Source: Histidinibacterium aquaticum (GTDB lineage: Bacteria > Pseudomonadota > Alphaproteobacteria > Rhodobacterales > Rhodobacteraceae). From it: a stretch of 64,000 nucleotides of DNA. Under the pieces are notes generated by a model. That model searched no databases. It was not told where the DNA came from and was given only the letters and a program-made list of their open reading frames with translations. The stretch covers positions 434,001-498,000 of the forward strand of contig NZ_VYQE01000003.1 of assembly GCF_008710275.1 (NCBI RefSeq). The letters are read 5' to 3'. A program made the translations under genes and the position numbers. This document shows positions 55,150 to 64,000 of this stretch, in pieces. The first letter of the stretch is position 1, and the number at the start of each line of letters is the position of its first letter.

Positions 55150-56733
55150 ATGTCCGACCTGCGTGACGCCGCCATGAACTCCAAGGCCTGGCCCTTCGAG
55201 GAAGCGCGCCGGCTGCTGAAACGCTACGAGTCCGACAAGGAGAAGAAGGGCTACGTCCTCTTCGAGACGGGCTACGGCCCCTCCGGCCTGCCGCACATCG
55301 GCACTTTCGGCGAGGTGCTGCGGACCACCATGATCCGTCGCGCCTTCGAGGTGATCTCGGATGTGCCCACCCGGCTCGTCTGCTTTTCCGACGACCTCGA
55401 CGGGATGCGCAAGGTCCCCGACAACGTGCCCGACCCGGCGAGCCTGCAGGAGCACCTGCAGAAGCCGCTGACCTCGGTGCCCGATCCCTTCGGCACGCAC
55501 GACAGCTTCGGGCATCACAACAACGCGCGCCTGCGCCGCTTCCTCGACACGTTCGGCTTCGAATACGAGTTCATCTCGGCCACGGAGTTCTACCGCTCCG
55601 GGCAGTTCGACGAGATCCTGCGCCGCGCGGCGGAACGCTACGACGACCTCATGGAGGTCATGCTGAAATCCCTGCGCGAGGAGCGCCAGCAGACCTATTC
55701 CATCTTCCTGCCGATCCATCCCGAAACCGGGCGCGTCCTCTACGTGCCGATGAAGGAAGTGAACGCGACCGACCACACCGTCACCTTCGACGACGAGGAC
55801 GGGCGCGAGTGGACGCTCCCCGTCACCGGCGGCAACGTGAAACTGCAGTGGAAGCCCGACTTCGGCGCCCGCTGGGCCGCGCTCGGCGTCGACTTCGAGA
55901 TGTACGGCAAGGACCACTCGACCAACACGCCGATCTACGACCGCATCTGCGAGATCCTCGGCGGCCGGAAGCCCGAGCACTTCACCTACGAGCTCTTCCT
56001 CGACGAGAACGGGCAGAAGATCTCCAAGTCCAAAGGCAACGGGCTGACCATCGACGAGTGGCTGAGCTACGCCTCGACCGAGAGCCTGAGCTACTACATG
56101 TTCCTCAAGCCGAAGACGGCGAAGCGGCTCCATTTCGACGTGATCCCCAAGGCGGTGGACGAGTACCACCAGCAGCTTCGGGCCTTCGCGGACCAGGACG
56201 CCGAGAAGCGGATGGCGAACCCCGCCTTCCACATCCACGGCCACAACGTGCCCGCCTCGACCATGGTCGTGAGCTTCGCCATGCTGCTCAACCTCGCCTC
56301 CGTCGCGGGTGCCGAGGACAAGGAGACGCTCTGGGGCTTCATCCGCCGCTACGCGCCCGAGGCGAGCCCCGAGGCGAACCCCGATCTCGACTTCGCCGCC
56401 GGCGGCGCGGTGCGCTACTACCAGGATTTCGTGAAACCCGCGAAGACCTTCCGCGCACCGACCGAGCAGGAGCGCGCGGCGCTTCAGGACCTGCGCGACC
56501 GGCTCGCCGGGTGGCAGGGCGGCAATGACCCCGAAGAGCTGCAGACCATGGTCTTCTCGGTCGGCAAGGATCACGGCTTCGAGCCGCTCCGCGCCTGGTT
56601 CACCGCGCTCTACGAAGTGCTCCTTGGCGCGTCGCAAGGCCCGCGCTTCGGCGGGTTCGTGGCGCTCTACGGCGTCGAAGAGACTGTCGCGCTGATCGAC
56701 AAGGGGCTGGCCGGGGACCTCGCTCAGGCCTGA
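55150..56733 (+). CDS. lysS: Lysyl-tRNA synthetase, class I
   Basis: The 527-residue enzyme is the class I (archaeal-type) LysRS found in many alphaproteobacteria. Seen: the HIGH-like motif PHIGTFGE (near residue 50), [19 protein letters not shown], and the KMSKS-like KISKSKGNG. It charges tRNA-Lys. ATG 55150 follows the AT-rich leader. Its 3' end overlaps the CHAD-domain gene by 10 bases on the other strand. Confidence 0.96.
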   Translation: MSDLRDAAMNSKAWPFEEARRLLKRYESDKEKKGYVLFETGYGPSGLPHIGTFGEVLRTTMIRRAFEVISDVPTRLVCFSDDLDGMRKVPDNVPDPASLQEHLQKPLTSVPDPFGTHDSFGHHNNARLRRFLDTFGFEYEFISATEFYRSGQFDEILRRAAERYDDLMEVMLKSLREERQQTYSIFLPIHPETGRVLYVPMKEVNATDHTVTFDDEDGREWTLPVTGGNVKLQWKPDFGARWAALGVDFEMYGKDHSTNTPIYDRICEILGGRKPEHFTYELFLDENGQKISKSKGNGLTIDEWLSYASTESLSYYMFLKPKTAKRLHFDVIPKAVDEYHQQLRAFADQDAEKRMANPAFHIHGHNVPASTMVVSFAMLLNLASVAGAEDKETLWGFIRRYAPEASPEANPDLDFAAGGAVRYYQDFVKPAKTFRAPTEQERAALQDLRDRLAGWQGGNDPEELQTMVFSVGKDHGFEPLRAWFTALYEVLLGASQGPRFGGFVALYGVEETVALIDKGLAGDLAQA

Positions 56734-57623
56734 GCGCGCAACACGGCGTCGGACCACCAGGTGCCCCAGCGCCGGGCGAGCGCCTTGGGCTTGTCGGCGT
56801 AGAGCACACGGCCGAGGGCGAAGGCCTCCGCGTCCAGCCGCTCGCGCTCGGCCGCCATGGCGGCCAGCAGGGCCACCTTCGCCGTCTCGTCGATCTCGGC
56901 GGCGGAAACGCGCGGCTTCAGCACGTCGATGTCGTGGCGATCACCCAGAAGGTCCGACAGGTGGTCGGCGGCCTTGATGTGCGGCTTCATCGCCTTTGGC
57001 CAGGCCTCTCGCAGCAGGCGCGCGTGGTACCAGTGGTACTTCACCCGCTTGCGCCACTCGTGCAGCGTCGCGGGCGTCGTCTCCTGCCGCGCCTCGTCCA
57101 TCGCGCCCCGGCCCCTGCCGTAGGTCTTCTTCAGACCCTCCTCGAGGGCGGGCCAGCCGTCCGTCTTGAGCGACCAGTCCGGCACCGCCTCGCGCACCGT
57201 CTCCAGCCCTGTGCGGAAGGCGACGAGCCGGTCGGCGGCTTCAGGGGCGTCAAGGGCGCTGTCCCGCTCGGACTCGAGCGCGCGCCGGAGCGGCAGAACC
57301 TTGCGCCCGTCGACGTCAGGCGCCGCCGAAAGCACCCGGTCGTAGCTTTCCAGCATGGCCTGCTTGTCGCGCAGATCCGAGACCAGCCGCGCGGCGTCGC
57401 GCAGGTAGCTGTTCTCGGCGGAGTAGCCCGGGAAGGCGCCGCGCACGAGCCGGAGCGCCCCACGCAGCTTCTTCACGTTCTTCCGCGCCTCGTGCACGGA
57501 CTCGTGCACTTTCTCCCCCTCGGCGCCCGAAAGCGCCTCCAGGGCATCGTCGAGCTGTTCGGTGGCCACGCGGCGGAGGGCGGACGCGATGTCGGGGTCG
57601 GTCAGTTCAAGTCTGTAGGACAT
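56724..57623 (-). CDS. CHAD domain-containing protein
   Basis: The 299-residue helical protein has the conserved histidine/basic pattern of the CHAD domain: [22 protein letters not shown] at about residues 40-61 and [22 protein letters not shown] near residue 190. CHAD domains bind inorganic polyphosphate. It is convergent with the LysRS gene. No CYTH domain is present, so this is the CHAD-only form. Confidence 0.9.
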   Translation of the reverse strand: MSYRLELTDPDIASALRRVATEQLDDALEALSGAEGEKVHESVHEARKNVKKLRGALRLVRGAFPGYSAENSYLRDAARLVSDLRDKQAMLESYDRVLSAAPDVDGRKVLPLRRALESERDSALDAPEAADRLVAFRTGLETVREAVPDWSLKTDGWPALEEGLKKTYGRGRGAMDEARQETTPATLHEWRKRVKYHWYHARLLREAWPKAMKPHIKAADHLSDLLGDRHDIDVLKPRVSAAEIDETAKVALLAAMAAERERLDAEAFALGRVLYADKPKALARRWGTWWSDAVLRAQA

Positions 57624-57728
57624 GGCGTATCAATCCTGAGGCGCGCGTCGCTGTTCCGCAAGGTCAGGCAAAATGAAACTGCCGGGCCCTCCCGTCCGTA
57701 TCTTCAAGGTCATCCAAGGGAGCCTCCC

Positions 57729-58130
57729 ATGATCCGCACGACAGCCTTCGCCCTCGCCCTGCTCGCCTTCGCCGGCCCTGCCGCCGCCCAGAACGAGGCG
57801 ATCGAGGACGTCATCAGCCGCCAGCTTCAGGCCTTCAACGACCGCGACGTCGAGGAGGCCTTCACCTTCGCCTCGCCCATGATCCAGGGCATGTTCGGCA
57901 ACCCCGACCGCTTCGGCATGATGGTCGAGCAGGGGTACCCGATGGTCTGGACGAACAACTCCGCCCGTTTCGGCGAACTGGCCGAACGGCGCGGCGCGCT
58001 CTACCAGAAGGTCATCCTGCAGGACGCCGATGGCGTGGTGCACGTCCTCGAGTACCGCATGATCCAGACCGAGGACGGCTGGGAGATCGACGGCGTCTCG
58101 ATCCTGCCCGCCCCCGATCTCGGCGTCTGA
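57729..58130 (+). CDS. Secreted DUF4864-like protein
   Basis: The 133-residue protein has a signal peptide (residues 1-21, ending AAAQ) and a domain with VISRQLQAFNDRDVEEAFTFASPMIQGMFG and YRMIQTEDGWEIDGVSI, which fits DUF4864, a small SnoaL/NTF2-like group. Function is unknown. GGGAGCC precedes ATG 57729. Confidence 0.78.
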   Translation: MIRTTAFALALLAFAGPAAAQNEAIEDVISRQLQAFNDRDVEEAFTFASPMIQGMFGNPDRFGMMVEQGYPMVWTNNSARFGELAERRGALYQKVILQDADGVVHVLEYRMIQTEDGWEIDGVSILPAPDLGV

Positions 58131-58225
58131 GCGCTGCGCAACGCCACCGGGCGGTGGTGTCAGTCGCGATTAACCAACCGTTGATACCTCTCCCCCTCGC
58201 GTTCGGGCCAAGGGGGAGAGCGAGC

Positions 58226-60508
58226 ATGAACAAGGCGATCACCGACGGCGTCATCTTCGATCCGCCGCCCTTTTCCGATGGGCTGGACGTCTGGGCGAGC
58301 GGAGACGGCACGCCGGGCTCTCCGACCTACGCAGGCGCGGCGCCCGGCAGTTTCGTCCCGGCCGACCAGAACTTCGACGGTTGCCTGGAGGTCGTGAAGG
58401 TCGAGACCGTCCAGTCGGTTCGGCACATGGGCGAGACGCCGATCCTGCCCGGCTGCTATCTCCGCATCTCGACGCGGGTGAAATGCACGGGCGGACCGTT
58501 GCCCGCCGTGCGGATCGCCGGCTGGGCCGGCCGGGCCGACGGCACGCCCCTCTCCGGCGCCACGCAGACCGGCCCCTCCGTTCAGCTGACCGCCTACGGC
58601 GAGGTCGTGGAGGTATCGGCCATCGTCGGCACCGGCGACCGGGGCGGCGTCGACATGGTCTGGTCCGGCGCGGCCTACGGGCACTTCGGGCTGGACATCA
58701 CCGGGCCGAACTCCGCTCTGGTCCGGATCGACGATTTCACCATCGAGGACGTGACCTCGATCTACCTGCGGGACATCCTCGCCTTCGTGGACGTGCGCGA
58801 CTACGGCGCGACCGGCGACGGAACGACTGACGACAGTGCCGCCTTCGAGGCGGCCGACGCGGCCGCCGGAGGCCGGACGGTGAACGTGCCAGAGGGGACC
58901 TACTACCTCGGCGGCAATGTCACGATGGACAATCCCGTCACCTTCGAGGGCACCCTGGTCCAGCCGCAGCAGTACAGCTTCGTCATGCAGCGCAATTTCG
59001 ACTACGACAGCTACCTGCGCGCCTTCGGCAACGAAGAGGAGGCGCTGAAGAAGGCGGTCCGCGCGCTCTTCTCGCCCAACGACCACGAGAGCCTCGACCT
59101 CTGCGGCCGCCGCATCGCGATCTTCGCGCCGCTCGACGTGTCAGCCGCTGCGGGGACCGAGACCTTCGCCCAGCGCCGGGTGATCCGGCACGGCCAGATC
59201 GTCGCCGCCTCCACCGGCGACTGGGAGGACGAGGTCGCGAGCAGCGAGGCGAGCTACGCGCCCGCCAATCCCAAGGTCTTGACCGATGTCGTCAACGTCG
59301 GCGCCATCACGCGCGGGATGCGCGTGACCGGACCCGGCGTGGGGCGAGAGGTCTTCGTCGTCTCGCGCAACCTCGCGGGCCGGACCGTCACCCTCTCCCG
59401 CCCACTGCACGGCGGCGCGGGGACCCGGACCTACGGCTTCCGCCGCTACCGCTACATGCTGGATTTCTCGGGCTTCGACGCCCTCTCGGTCTTCGGCATG
59501 GAGGATATCGAGTTCCAGTGCCAGGGCCTCGCCTCGGCGGTCATGCTCCCGCGCGACGGGACCGGCAACCAGATCCGCGACTGCTTTTTCACCAAGCCGA
59601 AGGACCGCGGCGTCACCTCGATCGGCACCGGCTGCCAGGGCCTTCAGGTCGACGACTGCCAGTTCCTCTCGGCCGAAAGCTCCGAGCTCGTGCAGAACCG
59701 CAGCTCCATCGCGCTCAACACCAACAACAACGACGTGAAGCTCCGCGGCAACCGCTGCGTCCACTTCCGGCATTTCGCCGTGCTCGGCGGCCAGGGGAGC
59801 ATGGTCGTCGGCAACCACTTCTTCCACGGCGACAGCGCCCCGCAGGGCGTGCGCAGGGCTGGGATCGTGATCGCCAACACCAACTGCCAGACGACCCTCT
59901 CGGGCAACTACATCGACAACGGTTTCATCGAGTGGACCAACGAGCATGACGCCACGCCGGACCTCGGGGCGGAGTTCTCCTACGGCGCGCTGACCCTGAC
60001 CGGCAACACCTTCCTCGTCTCCGACGCCAAGACGAGCTTCTCCTTCCTCGTGGTGAAGCCCCACGGCACGGGGCACTTCATCCAGGGGCTCGCCGTGGTG
60101 GGCAACGTCTTCAAGTCGGTGAAGGGCAACATCGACAGCATCGAGGCGGTCGACGACAGCTTCGCCGGGCTTAACCTCTCGCGACTTCGGAACATCGAGA
60201 TCCGGGCCAATACCTTCAACGGGATCAACTCGCCGACCTTCAATCCGGCCTCGGTCAAGCACACCCAGAACACGCCCGCCCGGAACTGGACGATCTCGCC
60301 CGGCGGCAAGCTGCCCTTCGGCGGCCGCCCCCGCTTCATCGAGAGCGTGGTGCCCGAGCGGCGCATCCTGCAGGGCAGCGCGACGCACTTCGGGCATTTC
60401 TACACTCTGCCCGACGACGACCCCGCCCAGCGCACCTTCCGCGTGGTCTGGTCCGAGCAGGTGACCGGCACGGTCCGCGCCATGGTCCGGGCGGACAACC
60501 CCGCCTGA
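58226..60508 (+). CDS. Right-handed beta-helix protein, pectate-lyase-3 type; spike-like
   Basis: The 760-residue protein begins MNKAITDGVIF with no signal peptide, has a beta-sandwich-like N-terminal part (about 1-195), then the pectate lyase 3/GH28-related start VDVRDYGATGDGTTDDSAAF and a series of helix rungs with N-rich turns (LRGNRCVHFRHF, LSGNYIDNGFIEW, IRANTFNGINS), and ends with a short beta domain. In Rhodobacter, proteins of this layout serve as gene-transfer-agent head spikes (GhsB), from recollection; here the identification is inference. GGGGGAGAG precedes ATG 58226. Confidence 0.7.
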   Translation: MNKAITDGVIFDPPPFSDGLDVWASGDGTPGSPTYAGAAPGSFVPADQNFDGCLEVVKVETVQSVRHMGETPILPGCYLRISTRVKCTGGPLPAVRIAGWAGRADGTPLSGATQTGPSVQLTAYGEVVEVSAIVGTGDRGGVDMVWSGAAYGHFGLDITGPNSALVRIDDFTIEDVTSIYLRDILAFVDVRDYGATGDGTTDDSAAFEAADAAAGGRTVNVPEGTYYLGGNVTMDNPVTFEGTLVQPQQYSFVMQRNFDYDSYLRAFGNEEEALKKAVRALFSPNDHESLDLCGRRIAIFAPLDVSAAAGTETFAQRRVIRHGQIVAASTGDWEDEVASSEASYAPANPKVLTDVVNVGAITRGMRVTGPGVGREVFVVSRNLAGRTVTLSRPLHGGAGTRTYGFRRYRYMLDFSGFDALSVFGMEDIEFQCQGLASAVMLPRDGTGNQIRDCFFTKPKDRGVTSIGTGCQGLQVDDCQFLSAESSELVQNRSSIALNTNNNDVKLRGNRCVHFRHFAVLGGQGSMVVGNHFFHGDSAPQGVRRAGIVIANTNCQTTLSGNYIDNGFIEWTNEHDATPDLGAEFSYGALTLTGNTFLVSDAKTSFSFLVVKPHGTGHFIQGLAVVGNVFKSVKGNIDSIEAVDDSFAGLNLSRLRNIEIRANTFNGINSPTFNPASVKHTQNTPARNWTISPGGKLPFGGRPRFIESVVPERRILQGSATHFGHFYTLPDDDPAQRTFRVVWSEQVTGTVRAMVRADNPA

Positions 60509-60623
60509 GCGTGGCTGCCCGTTTTTTGGGCAGATGCCTCTCCGATAGGGCCTCTTCCCAGTCCGATCTCTGGAAGACCGCCGCGCGGCACGGCAGGATG
60601 GCCCGGAAAGGACCACCCCGCCC

Positions 60624-61451
60624 GTGAATGCCCCGACGCCACTGACCCTGCCGAGCCAGCCGAGAACCCGCGGCACGGGCCGCCTGTCGACGCGGCTGGC
60701 AGGCGGCAGAACGCGGATCGGCACACTCTACCAGCAGGGATCCTTCAAGATCCTCTTTCCCGGCACCCCCGGCCCGGCGCTGGAAGCGGTCACGCTGAAC
60801 ACCTCCGGCGGGCTGACCGGCGGCGACCGTATCGGCTTCGAGGCGGAGGCGGGACAGGGCACCGCCCTCACGCTCTCCACGCAGGCGGCCGAGCGCGCCT
60901 ACGGCTCGCGCGATCCTGAACCCGCTCGGATGCGCACGTCGCTCACCGCGCGCGAGGGCGCCGCGCTGCACTGGCTGCCGCAGGAGACGATCCTCTACCA
61001 GCACTGCGACCTCGACCGCCGCCTGAGGGTGGACCTGGCCGAGGACGCGGTTTTCCTCGGCATGGAGACGCTCGTCTTCGGCCGCCGCGCCATGGGCGAA
61101 CGCCTGACCGAGGCGCGGCTCGCCGACCGATGGGACATCCGGCGCGGCGGCGACCGGGTCTTCGCGGACGCGCTGCGGCTGGAGGGCGACGTCGCCGCCC
61201 GCCTCGCCGACCCCTTCGGCGCGCGCGGTGCGGGCGCGATGGCCACGCTGGTTTACGCGGCCCCCGACGCCGAGGCCCATCTCGACGCCCTGCGCGAGGC
61301 CCTGCCCGCGCCCAGCGGCGTCTCCCTCTTGCGCGAGGGTCTGCTTGCGGCAAGGCTCCTGGCCGAGGACGCCTACGCGCTCCGCCGCCTGGCCCTGCCC
61401 TGCCTGACGCGGCTCGCCCGCGGTCCCATGCCCAAAGTCTGGAGGCTCTGA
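60624..61451 (+). CDS. ureD: Urease accessory protein UreD
   Basis: The 275-residue protein is the UreD (UreH) scaffold that delivers nickel-loaded accessory proteins to apo-urease. Seen: LYQQGSFKILFP, LNTSGGLTGGDRIGFEAEAGQGTALTLSTQAAERAY and WLPQETILYQHCDLDRRLRVDL. The start is GTG 60624 with AAAGGA about 15 bases upstream. A CTGCCC/GGGCAG hairpin at 60526-60544 separates it from the previous gene. ureA starts six bases after the stop. Confidence 0.94.
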   Translation: MNAPTPLTLPSQPRTRGTGRLSTRLAGGRTRIGTLYQQGSFKILFPGTPGPALEAVTLNTSGGLTGGDRIGFEAEAGQGTALTLSTQAAERAYGSRDPEPARMRTSLTAREGAALHWLPQETILYQHCDLDRRLRVDLAEDAVFLGMETLVFGRRAMGERLTEARLADRWDIRRGGDRVFADALRLEGDVAARLADPFGARGAGAMATLVYAAPDAEAHLDALREALPAPSGVSLLREGLLAARLLAEDAYALRRLALPCLTRLARGPMPKVWRL

Positions 61452-61457
61452 CACCCC

Positions 61458-61760
61458 ATGCAGCTCACCCCACGGGAGAAGGACAAGCTCCTCGTCGCCA
61501 TGGCGGCCGAGGTCGCCCGCAAGCGCCGCGCCCGCGGCGTCAAGCTCAACCACCCCGAAGCCATCGCGCTCATCACCGAGACCGTGGTCGAGGGCGCGCG
61601 CGACGGCCGGCCGGTGGCCGAGCTGATGCAGGCGGGTGCCGAGGTGCTGACCCGCGACGAGGTGATGGATGGCGTGGCCGAGATGGTCTCCGAGGTGCAG
61701 GTCGAGGCGACCTTTCCGGACGGTACGAAACTGGTGACGGTGCATGAGCCCATCAGGTGA
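61458..61760 (+). CDS. ureA: Urease subunit gamma
   Basis: The 100-residue protein is the canonical small urease subunit: [39 protein letters not shown] and [19 protein letters not shown]. Its stop overlaps the HD hydrolase gene start by 17 bases. ureB is not adjacent, being pushed away by that gene. Confidence 0.97.
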   Translation: MQLTPREKDKLLVAMAAEVARKRRARGVKLNHPEAIALITETVVEGARDGRPVAELMQAGAEVLTRDEVMDGVAEMVSEVQVEATFPDGTKLVTVHEPIR

Positions 61761-62301
61761 TCTCGAGGCGGTGACCCGCGCGGCTTTGCTGGCTGCCCGC
61801 GCCCATGCGGACCAGACCCGCAAGGGCCGGCGAGGCATTCCCTACATCAACCACCCGCTCGAGGTGGCGCATCTCGTGGCCGAGGACGGCGCCGCGACGG
61901 AGACAGTGATCGCCGCCCTCCTTCACGATGTGGTCGAGGACAGCGCAACCGCCCTGCCCGACATCGAGCGCGACTTCGGACGCCCTGTCGCCGAATTGGT
62001 CGAGGCGCTCACCGACGCCCCCGCATGGGAGGAACTTCCCCGCCCAGAGCGCAAGCGCCTGCAGGCCGGGCACATGCCCGAGGCTCCCTCCGAGGCGCGG
62101 CGGATCAAGATCGCCGACCAGCTCTCGAACCTGCGCGACATCGCCCGCGAGCCCGAGGCCTGGTCGCCAGACGACGCGGCGACCTACATCGACGGCGCCG
62201 AGCATGTCGTCGCCGCCTGCCGCGGCGTCTCGCCCGGTCTCGAAGCCGCCTTCGACGCCGTGCTGGCCGAGGCCATGCAGAAGATCGGAGGCGCGCCGTG
62301 A
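61744..62301 (+). CDS. HD-domain (p)ppGpp hydrolase-like protein inside the urease operon
   Basis: The 185-residue protein is a single RelA/SpoT-type HD domain: [26 protein letters not shown] with metal histidines, [21 protein letters not shown] (HD motif) and [15 protein letters not shown]. Stand-alone proteins of this kind (MESH1-like) hydrolyse (p)ppGpp or related nucleotides. No synthetase domain is present. It begins inside ureA (17-base overlap) and ends 28 bases before ureB, so it is co-translated with urease subunits. A regulatory link to nitrogen status is an inference. Confidence 0.85.
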   Translation: MSPSGDLEAVTRAALLAARAHADQTRKGRRGIPYINHPLEVAHLVAEDGAATETVIAALLHDVVEDSATALPDIERDFGRPVAELVEALTDAPAWEELPRPERKRLQAGHMPEAPSEARRIKIADQLSNLRDIAREPEAWSPDDAATYIDGAEHVVAACRGVSPGLEAAFDAVLAEAMQKIGGAP

Positions 62302-62329
62302 CCCGACCGACCCCAAAGGAGCTGCAGCC

Positions 62330-62998
62330 ATGATCCCCGGAGAGATCATCACCGCCCCCGGCGACATCACCCTCAACGAGGGGCGCGAGCCGATCACGCT
62401 CATGGTCGCCAACACCGGCGACCGCCCGGTGCAGGTGGGCTCGCACTTCCACTTCCACGAGGCCAACCCGGCCCTCGACTTCGACCGGGATGCGGCGCGC
62501 GGCTACCGTCTCGACATCGCGCCGGGCTCGGCGGTGCGCTTCGAACCAGGCCAGCGGCGCGAGGTGCAGTTGATCCCCTACGCCGGGGACCGCCAGGTCG
62601 TGGGCTTCAACGGCAAGATCATGGGGCCCCTGGCCCTGGCGCTAGCGCTCTTCCTCTGCGCGCCCGATCCCGCCGCCGCGCAGAAGCTCGACTGCAATCG
62701 CGACGATCTCGCGCAGGTCGAGATGAACGCCTGCGCGGCGCGCGACTACGAGGCGGCGGACACCATGCTCAACGCCGTCTGGGGCGAGGCCATAGCCGCC
62801 GCGCGGTCGGGCGGCCTGGGAGACGAGCTGCTTGACGCCCAGCGCGCCTGGCTCCCCTTCCGCGACGCCGCCTGCGAGGCGGAAGCCGCCCTCTTCGCCG
62901 GCGGCTCGATGGCGCCGATGGTCCGGAGCTTCTGCCTCGCCCGGCTGACCGAGCAGCGCACCGAGGACCTGCGCCTCTTCGCGGATCTCGAAGGATAG
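62330..62998 (+). CDS. ureB: Urease subunit beta fused to an LprI-like (DUF1311) domain
   Basis: Residues 1-101 are a complete UreB ([51 protein letters not shown]). The frame has no stop there and continues into [16 protein letters not shown], which looks like a signal-peptide core, then an LprI-like/DUF1311 region with conserved cysteines ([47 protein letters not shown]). In relatives the two parts are separate genes, as far as recalled. An internal ATG at 62621 (residue 98) could start the second half, but has no good ribosome site. AAAGGAG precedes ATG 62330. Confidence 0.88.
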   Translation: MIPGEIITAPGDITLNEGREPITLMVANTGDRPVQVGSHFHFHEANPALDFDRDAARGYRLDIAPGSAVRFEPGQRREVQLIPYAGDRQVVGFNGKIMGPLALALALFLCAPDPAAAQKLDCNRDDLAQVEMNACAARDYEAADTMLNAVWGEAIAAARSGGLGDELLDAQRAWLPFRDAACEAEAALFAGGSMAPMVRSFCLARLTEQRTEDLRLFADLEG

Positions 62999-63005
62999 AC
63001 AACCG

Positions 63006-63314
63006 ATGATCCACCCCACAGCCTTCGTCACCGACGCCACGCGTCTCGGCACCGCCTGGTGGCGGCTCTGGGCCGAGAGCCAGGAGGTCGTCGCCTATCG
63101 CATGCTCGGCGCGATTGGCCTGGCGAAGTCGACGCCGACCGAGCTTGCACGGATGATCGCCGAGAAGCCCGCCGCCTTCGCCGAGGCCACGATCGCCGCC
63201 TCGCAGGAGGTGCTGCGCGGCCACCGGCCCGACCAGGTGGCCACCGCCGCACTCGAGGCGCTGGGCCGCCGCACCCGCGCCAACTCGCAACGTCTGAGGC
63301 GGAGGGGCACATGA
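63006..63314 (+). CDS. Small conserved helical protein, phasin-like
   Basis: The 102-residue protein is amphipathic helical (LGTAWWRLWAESQEVVAYRMLGAIGL, ATIAASQEVLRGHRPDQVATAALEALGRRTRANSQRL). The pattern resembles phasins and a protein often found beside rhodobacterial urease genes, but no function is established. It starts seven bases after the fused ureB and overlaps the next start by four bases. Confidence 0.6.
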   Translation: MIHPTAFVTDATRLGTAWWRLWAESQEVVAYRMLGAIGLAKSTPTELARMIAEKPAAFAEATIAASQEVLRGHRPDQVATAALEALGRRTRANSQRLRRRGT

Positions 63315-63637
63315 CCGTCGAGACTCCCGTCATCAGCACCGATCACGCGTCAGCCAAGAGCCGCACGCCGCTCCGCCGGGGCCTGCTCGCCCTGCCGCTC
63401 CTCCTCTCGGCCTGCGCCACCGCGCCCGCCGCGACCGAGGGCACGCGCGGCTTCTTCTGGGGGCTGCTCGACGGGGCTCTCGCGCCCTTCGCCTTCGTGA
63501 TCTCGCTCTTCTCCGACACCGTCGCGATGTACGCCGTCCCAAACTCGGGCGGCTGGTACGACTTCGGCTTCCTCCTCGGCCTCGCCGTCGTCTGGGGCGG
63601 GGCCGGAGGCGCCGCCGGCCGCCGCCGCAAGAGATGA
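63311..63637 (+). CDS. Small membrane/lipoprotein-like protein in urease operon
   Basis: The 108-residue protein has a lipobox-like LLALPLLLSACAT around residues 29-41, followed by TRGFFWGLLDGALAPFAFVISLFSD and YDFGFLLGLAVVWGGAGGAAG, which look like two membrane segments. An N-terminal extension of about 27 residues before the hydrophobic core makes the start uncertain. It overlaps the previous gene (ATGA). The family recurs next to urease genes, but its role is unknown. Confidence 0.6.
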   Translation: MTVETPVISTDHASAKSRTPLRRGLLALPLLLSACATAPAATEGTRGFFWGLLDGALAPFAFVISLFSDTVAMYAVPNSGGWYDFGFLLGLAVVWGGAGGAAGRRRKR

Positions 63638-63688
63638 CCGAAACGCCGTCCGCCCGCCCCGCCCGGATGCCAGAAAGGACCTGAGACC

Positions 63689-64000
63689 ATGCCCGCCACG
63701 ATCTCCCGCGCCGACTACGCCGCGATGTTCGGCCCCACCACCGGCGACAAGGTGCGGCTCGCCGACACCGACCTCGTGATCGAGGTCGAGAGCGACCGCA
63801 CGGTCTACGGCGAGGAGGTCAAGTTCGGCGGAGGCAAGGTGATCCGCGACGGCATGGGCCAGAGCCAGACGACACGGGCCGAGGGCGCCATGGACACCGT
63901 GATCACCAACGCGCTGATCGTGGACGCCACCGGCATCTACAAGGCCGACGTGGGCCTCCGGGACGGGCGCATCGCCGCCATCGGCAAGGCCGGCAACCCC
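63689..64000 (+). CDS. ureC: Urease subunit alpha, N-terminal part
   Basis: The frame is open to the window end, covering 104 codons of Ure[30 protein letters not shown] and [21 protein letters not shown] are the standard N-terminus before the nickel-binding barrel, which lies beyond the window. AAAGGACC precedes ATG 63689. Confidence 0.97.
   Translation, partial: MPATISRADYAAMFGPTTGDKVRLADTDLVIEVESDRTVYGEEVKFGGGKVIRDGMGQSQTTRAEGAMDTVITNALIVDATGIYKADVGLRDGRIAAIGKAGNP

Noticed and set aside
60526-60544. CTGCCC/GGGCAG hairpin with a T-rich loop as a terminator before ureD
   Set aside because: The T residues lie in the loop, not after the stem, and the stem is only six bases; not listed as a terminator.

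Overview
The window is a high-GC chromosomal stretch from an alphaproteobacterium, most likely Rhodobacterales (Rhodobacteraceae, Roseobacter/Paracoccus-like). The grounds are strong G/C bias at third codon positions, an Irr gene divergent from fabA with fabB and fabI downstream, an ectR-ectABC-ask ectoine cluster, a class I lysyl-tRNA synthetase and a urease cluster interrupted by small accessory genes. Ectoine synthesis points to a salt-adapted, probably marine or saline host. No phage, insertion sequence, CRISPR array or rRNA was seen, and the single tRNA is tRNA-Arg(TCT).

Left part (1-13.9 kb). It starts with the end of a tripartite tricarboxylate transporter receptor, an amidohydrolase and a YgjV-like membrane protein. 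An iron operon follows: a sucrase/ferredoxin-like protein, an FhuF-like [2Fe-2S] reductase and two siderophore-type binding proteins, without permease or ATPase. A complete sugar operon comes next: LacI-type regulator with tandem operators, binding protein, two permeases, a GH32/GH68-like five-bladed-propeller enzyme and an ATPase. An endonuclease/exonuclease/phosphatase-fold protein closes the block.

Middle part (13.9-45.5 kb). A large CheB-CheR-PAS protein faces a gene of unknown family. A radical-SAM/UdgX gene pair links to DNA repair or modification. Housekeeping genes follow (ychF, trpA, an aldo/keto reductase, 6-phosphogluconate dehydrogenase, trmB), then irr and the unsaturated fatty acid genes fabA-fabB-fabI with a flavin oxidase-like gene between fabA and fabB. 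Next come small-molecule enzymes (FKBP, haloacid dehalogenase-like, three alpha/beta hydrolases, a PLP dehydratase, a zinc alcohol dehydrogenase, two MFS transporters, an enolase-superfamily enzyme). A GNAT acetyltransferase sits behind what looks like a transcription attenuator encoding a 15-residue leader peptide. An acyltransferase/CdsA-like pair and a glycosyltransferase-like gene end the part.

Right part (45.6-64 kb). After tRNA-Arg there is a small periplasmic sensor-like protein with a chemoreceptor, the ectR/ectABC/ask cluster, dacB (PBP4), a TerB-like protein, class I LysRS, a CHAD protein, a small secreted protein and a right-handed beta-helix protein resembling a spike. The start of the urease cluster follows: ureD, ureA, a SpoT-type HD hydrolase, a ureB fused in frame to an LprI-like secreted domain, two small proteins and the beginning of ureC, cut by the window end.

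Most worth following up: the attenuator before the acetyltransferase (42.4-42.6 kb), the UreB-LprI fusion (62.3-63.0 kb), the alarmone-hydrolase-like gene inside the urease operon, the degenerate CdsA signature, and the iron operon with two orphan binding proteins.
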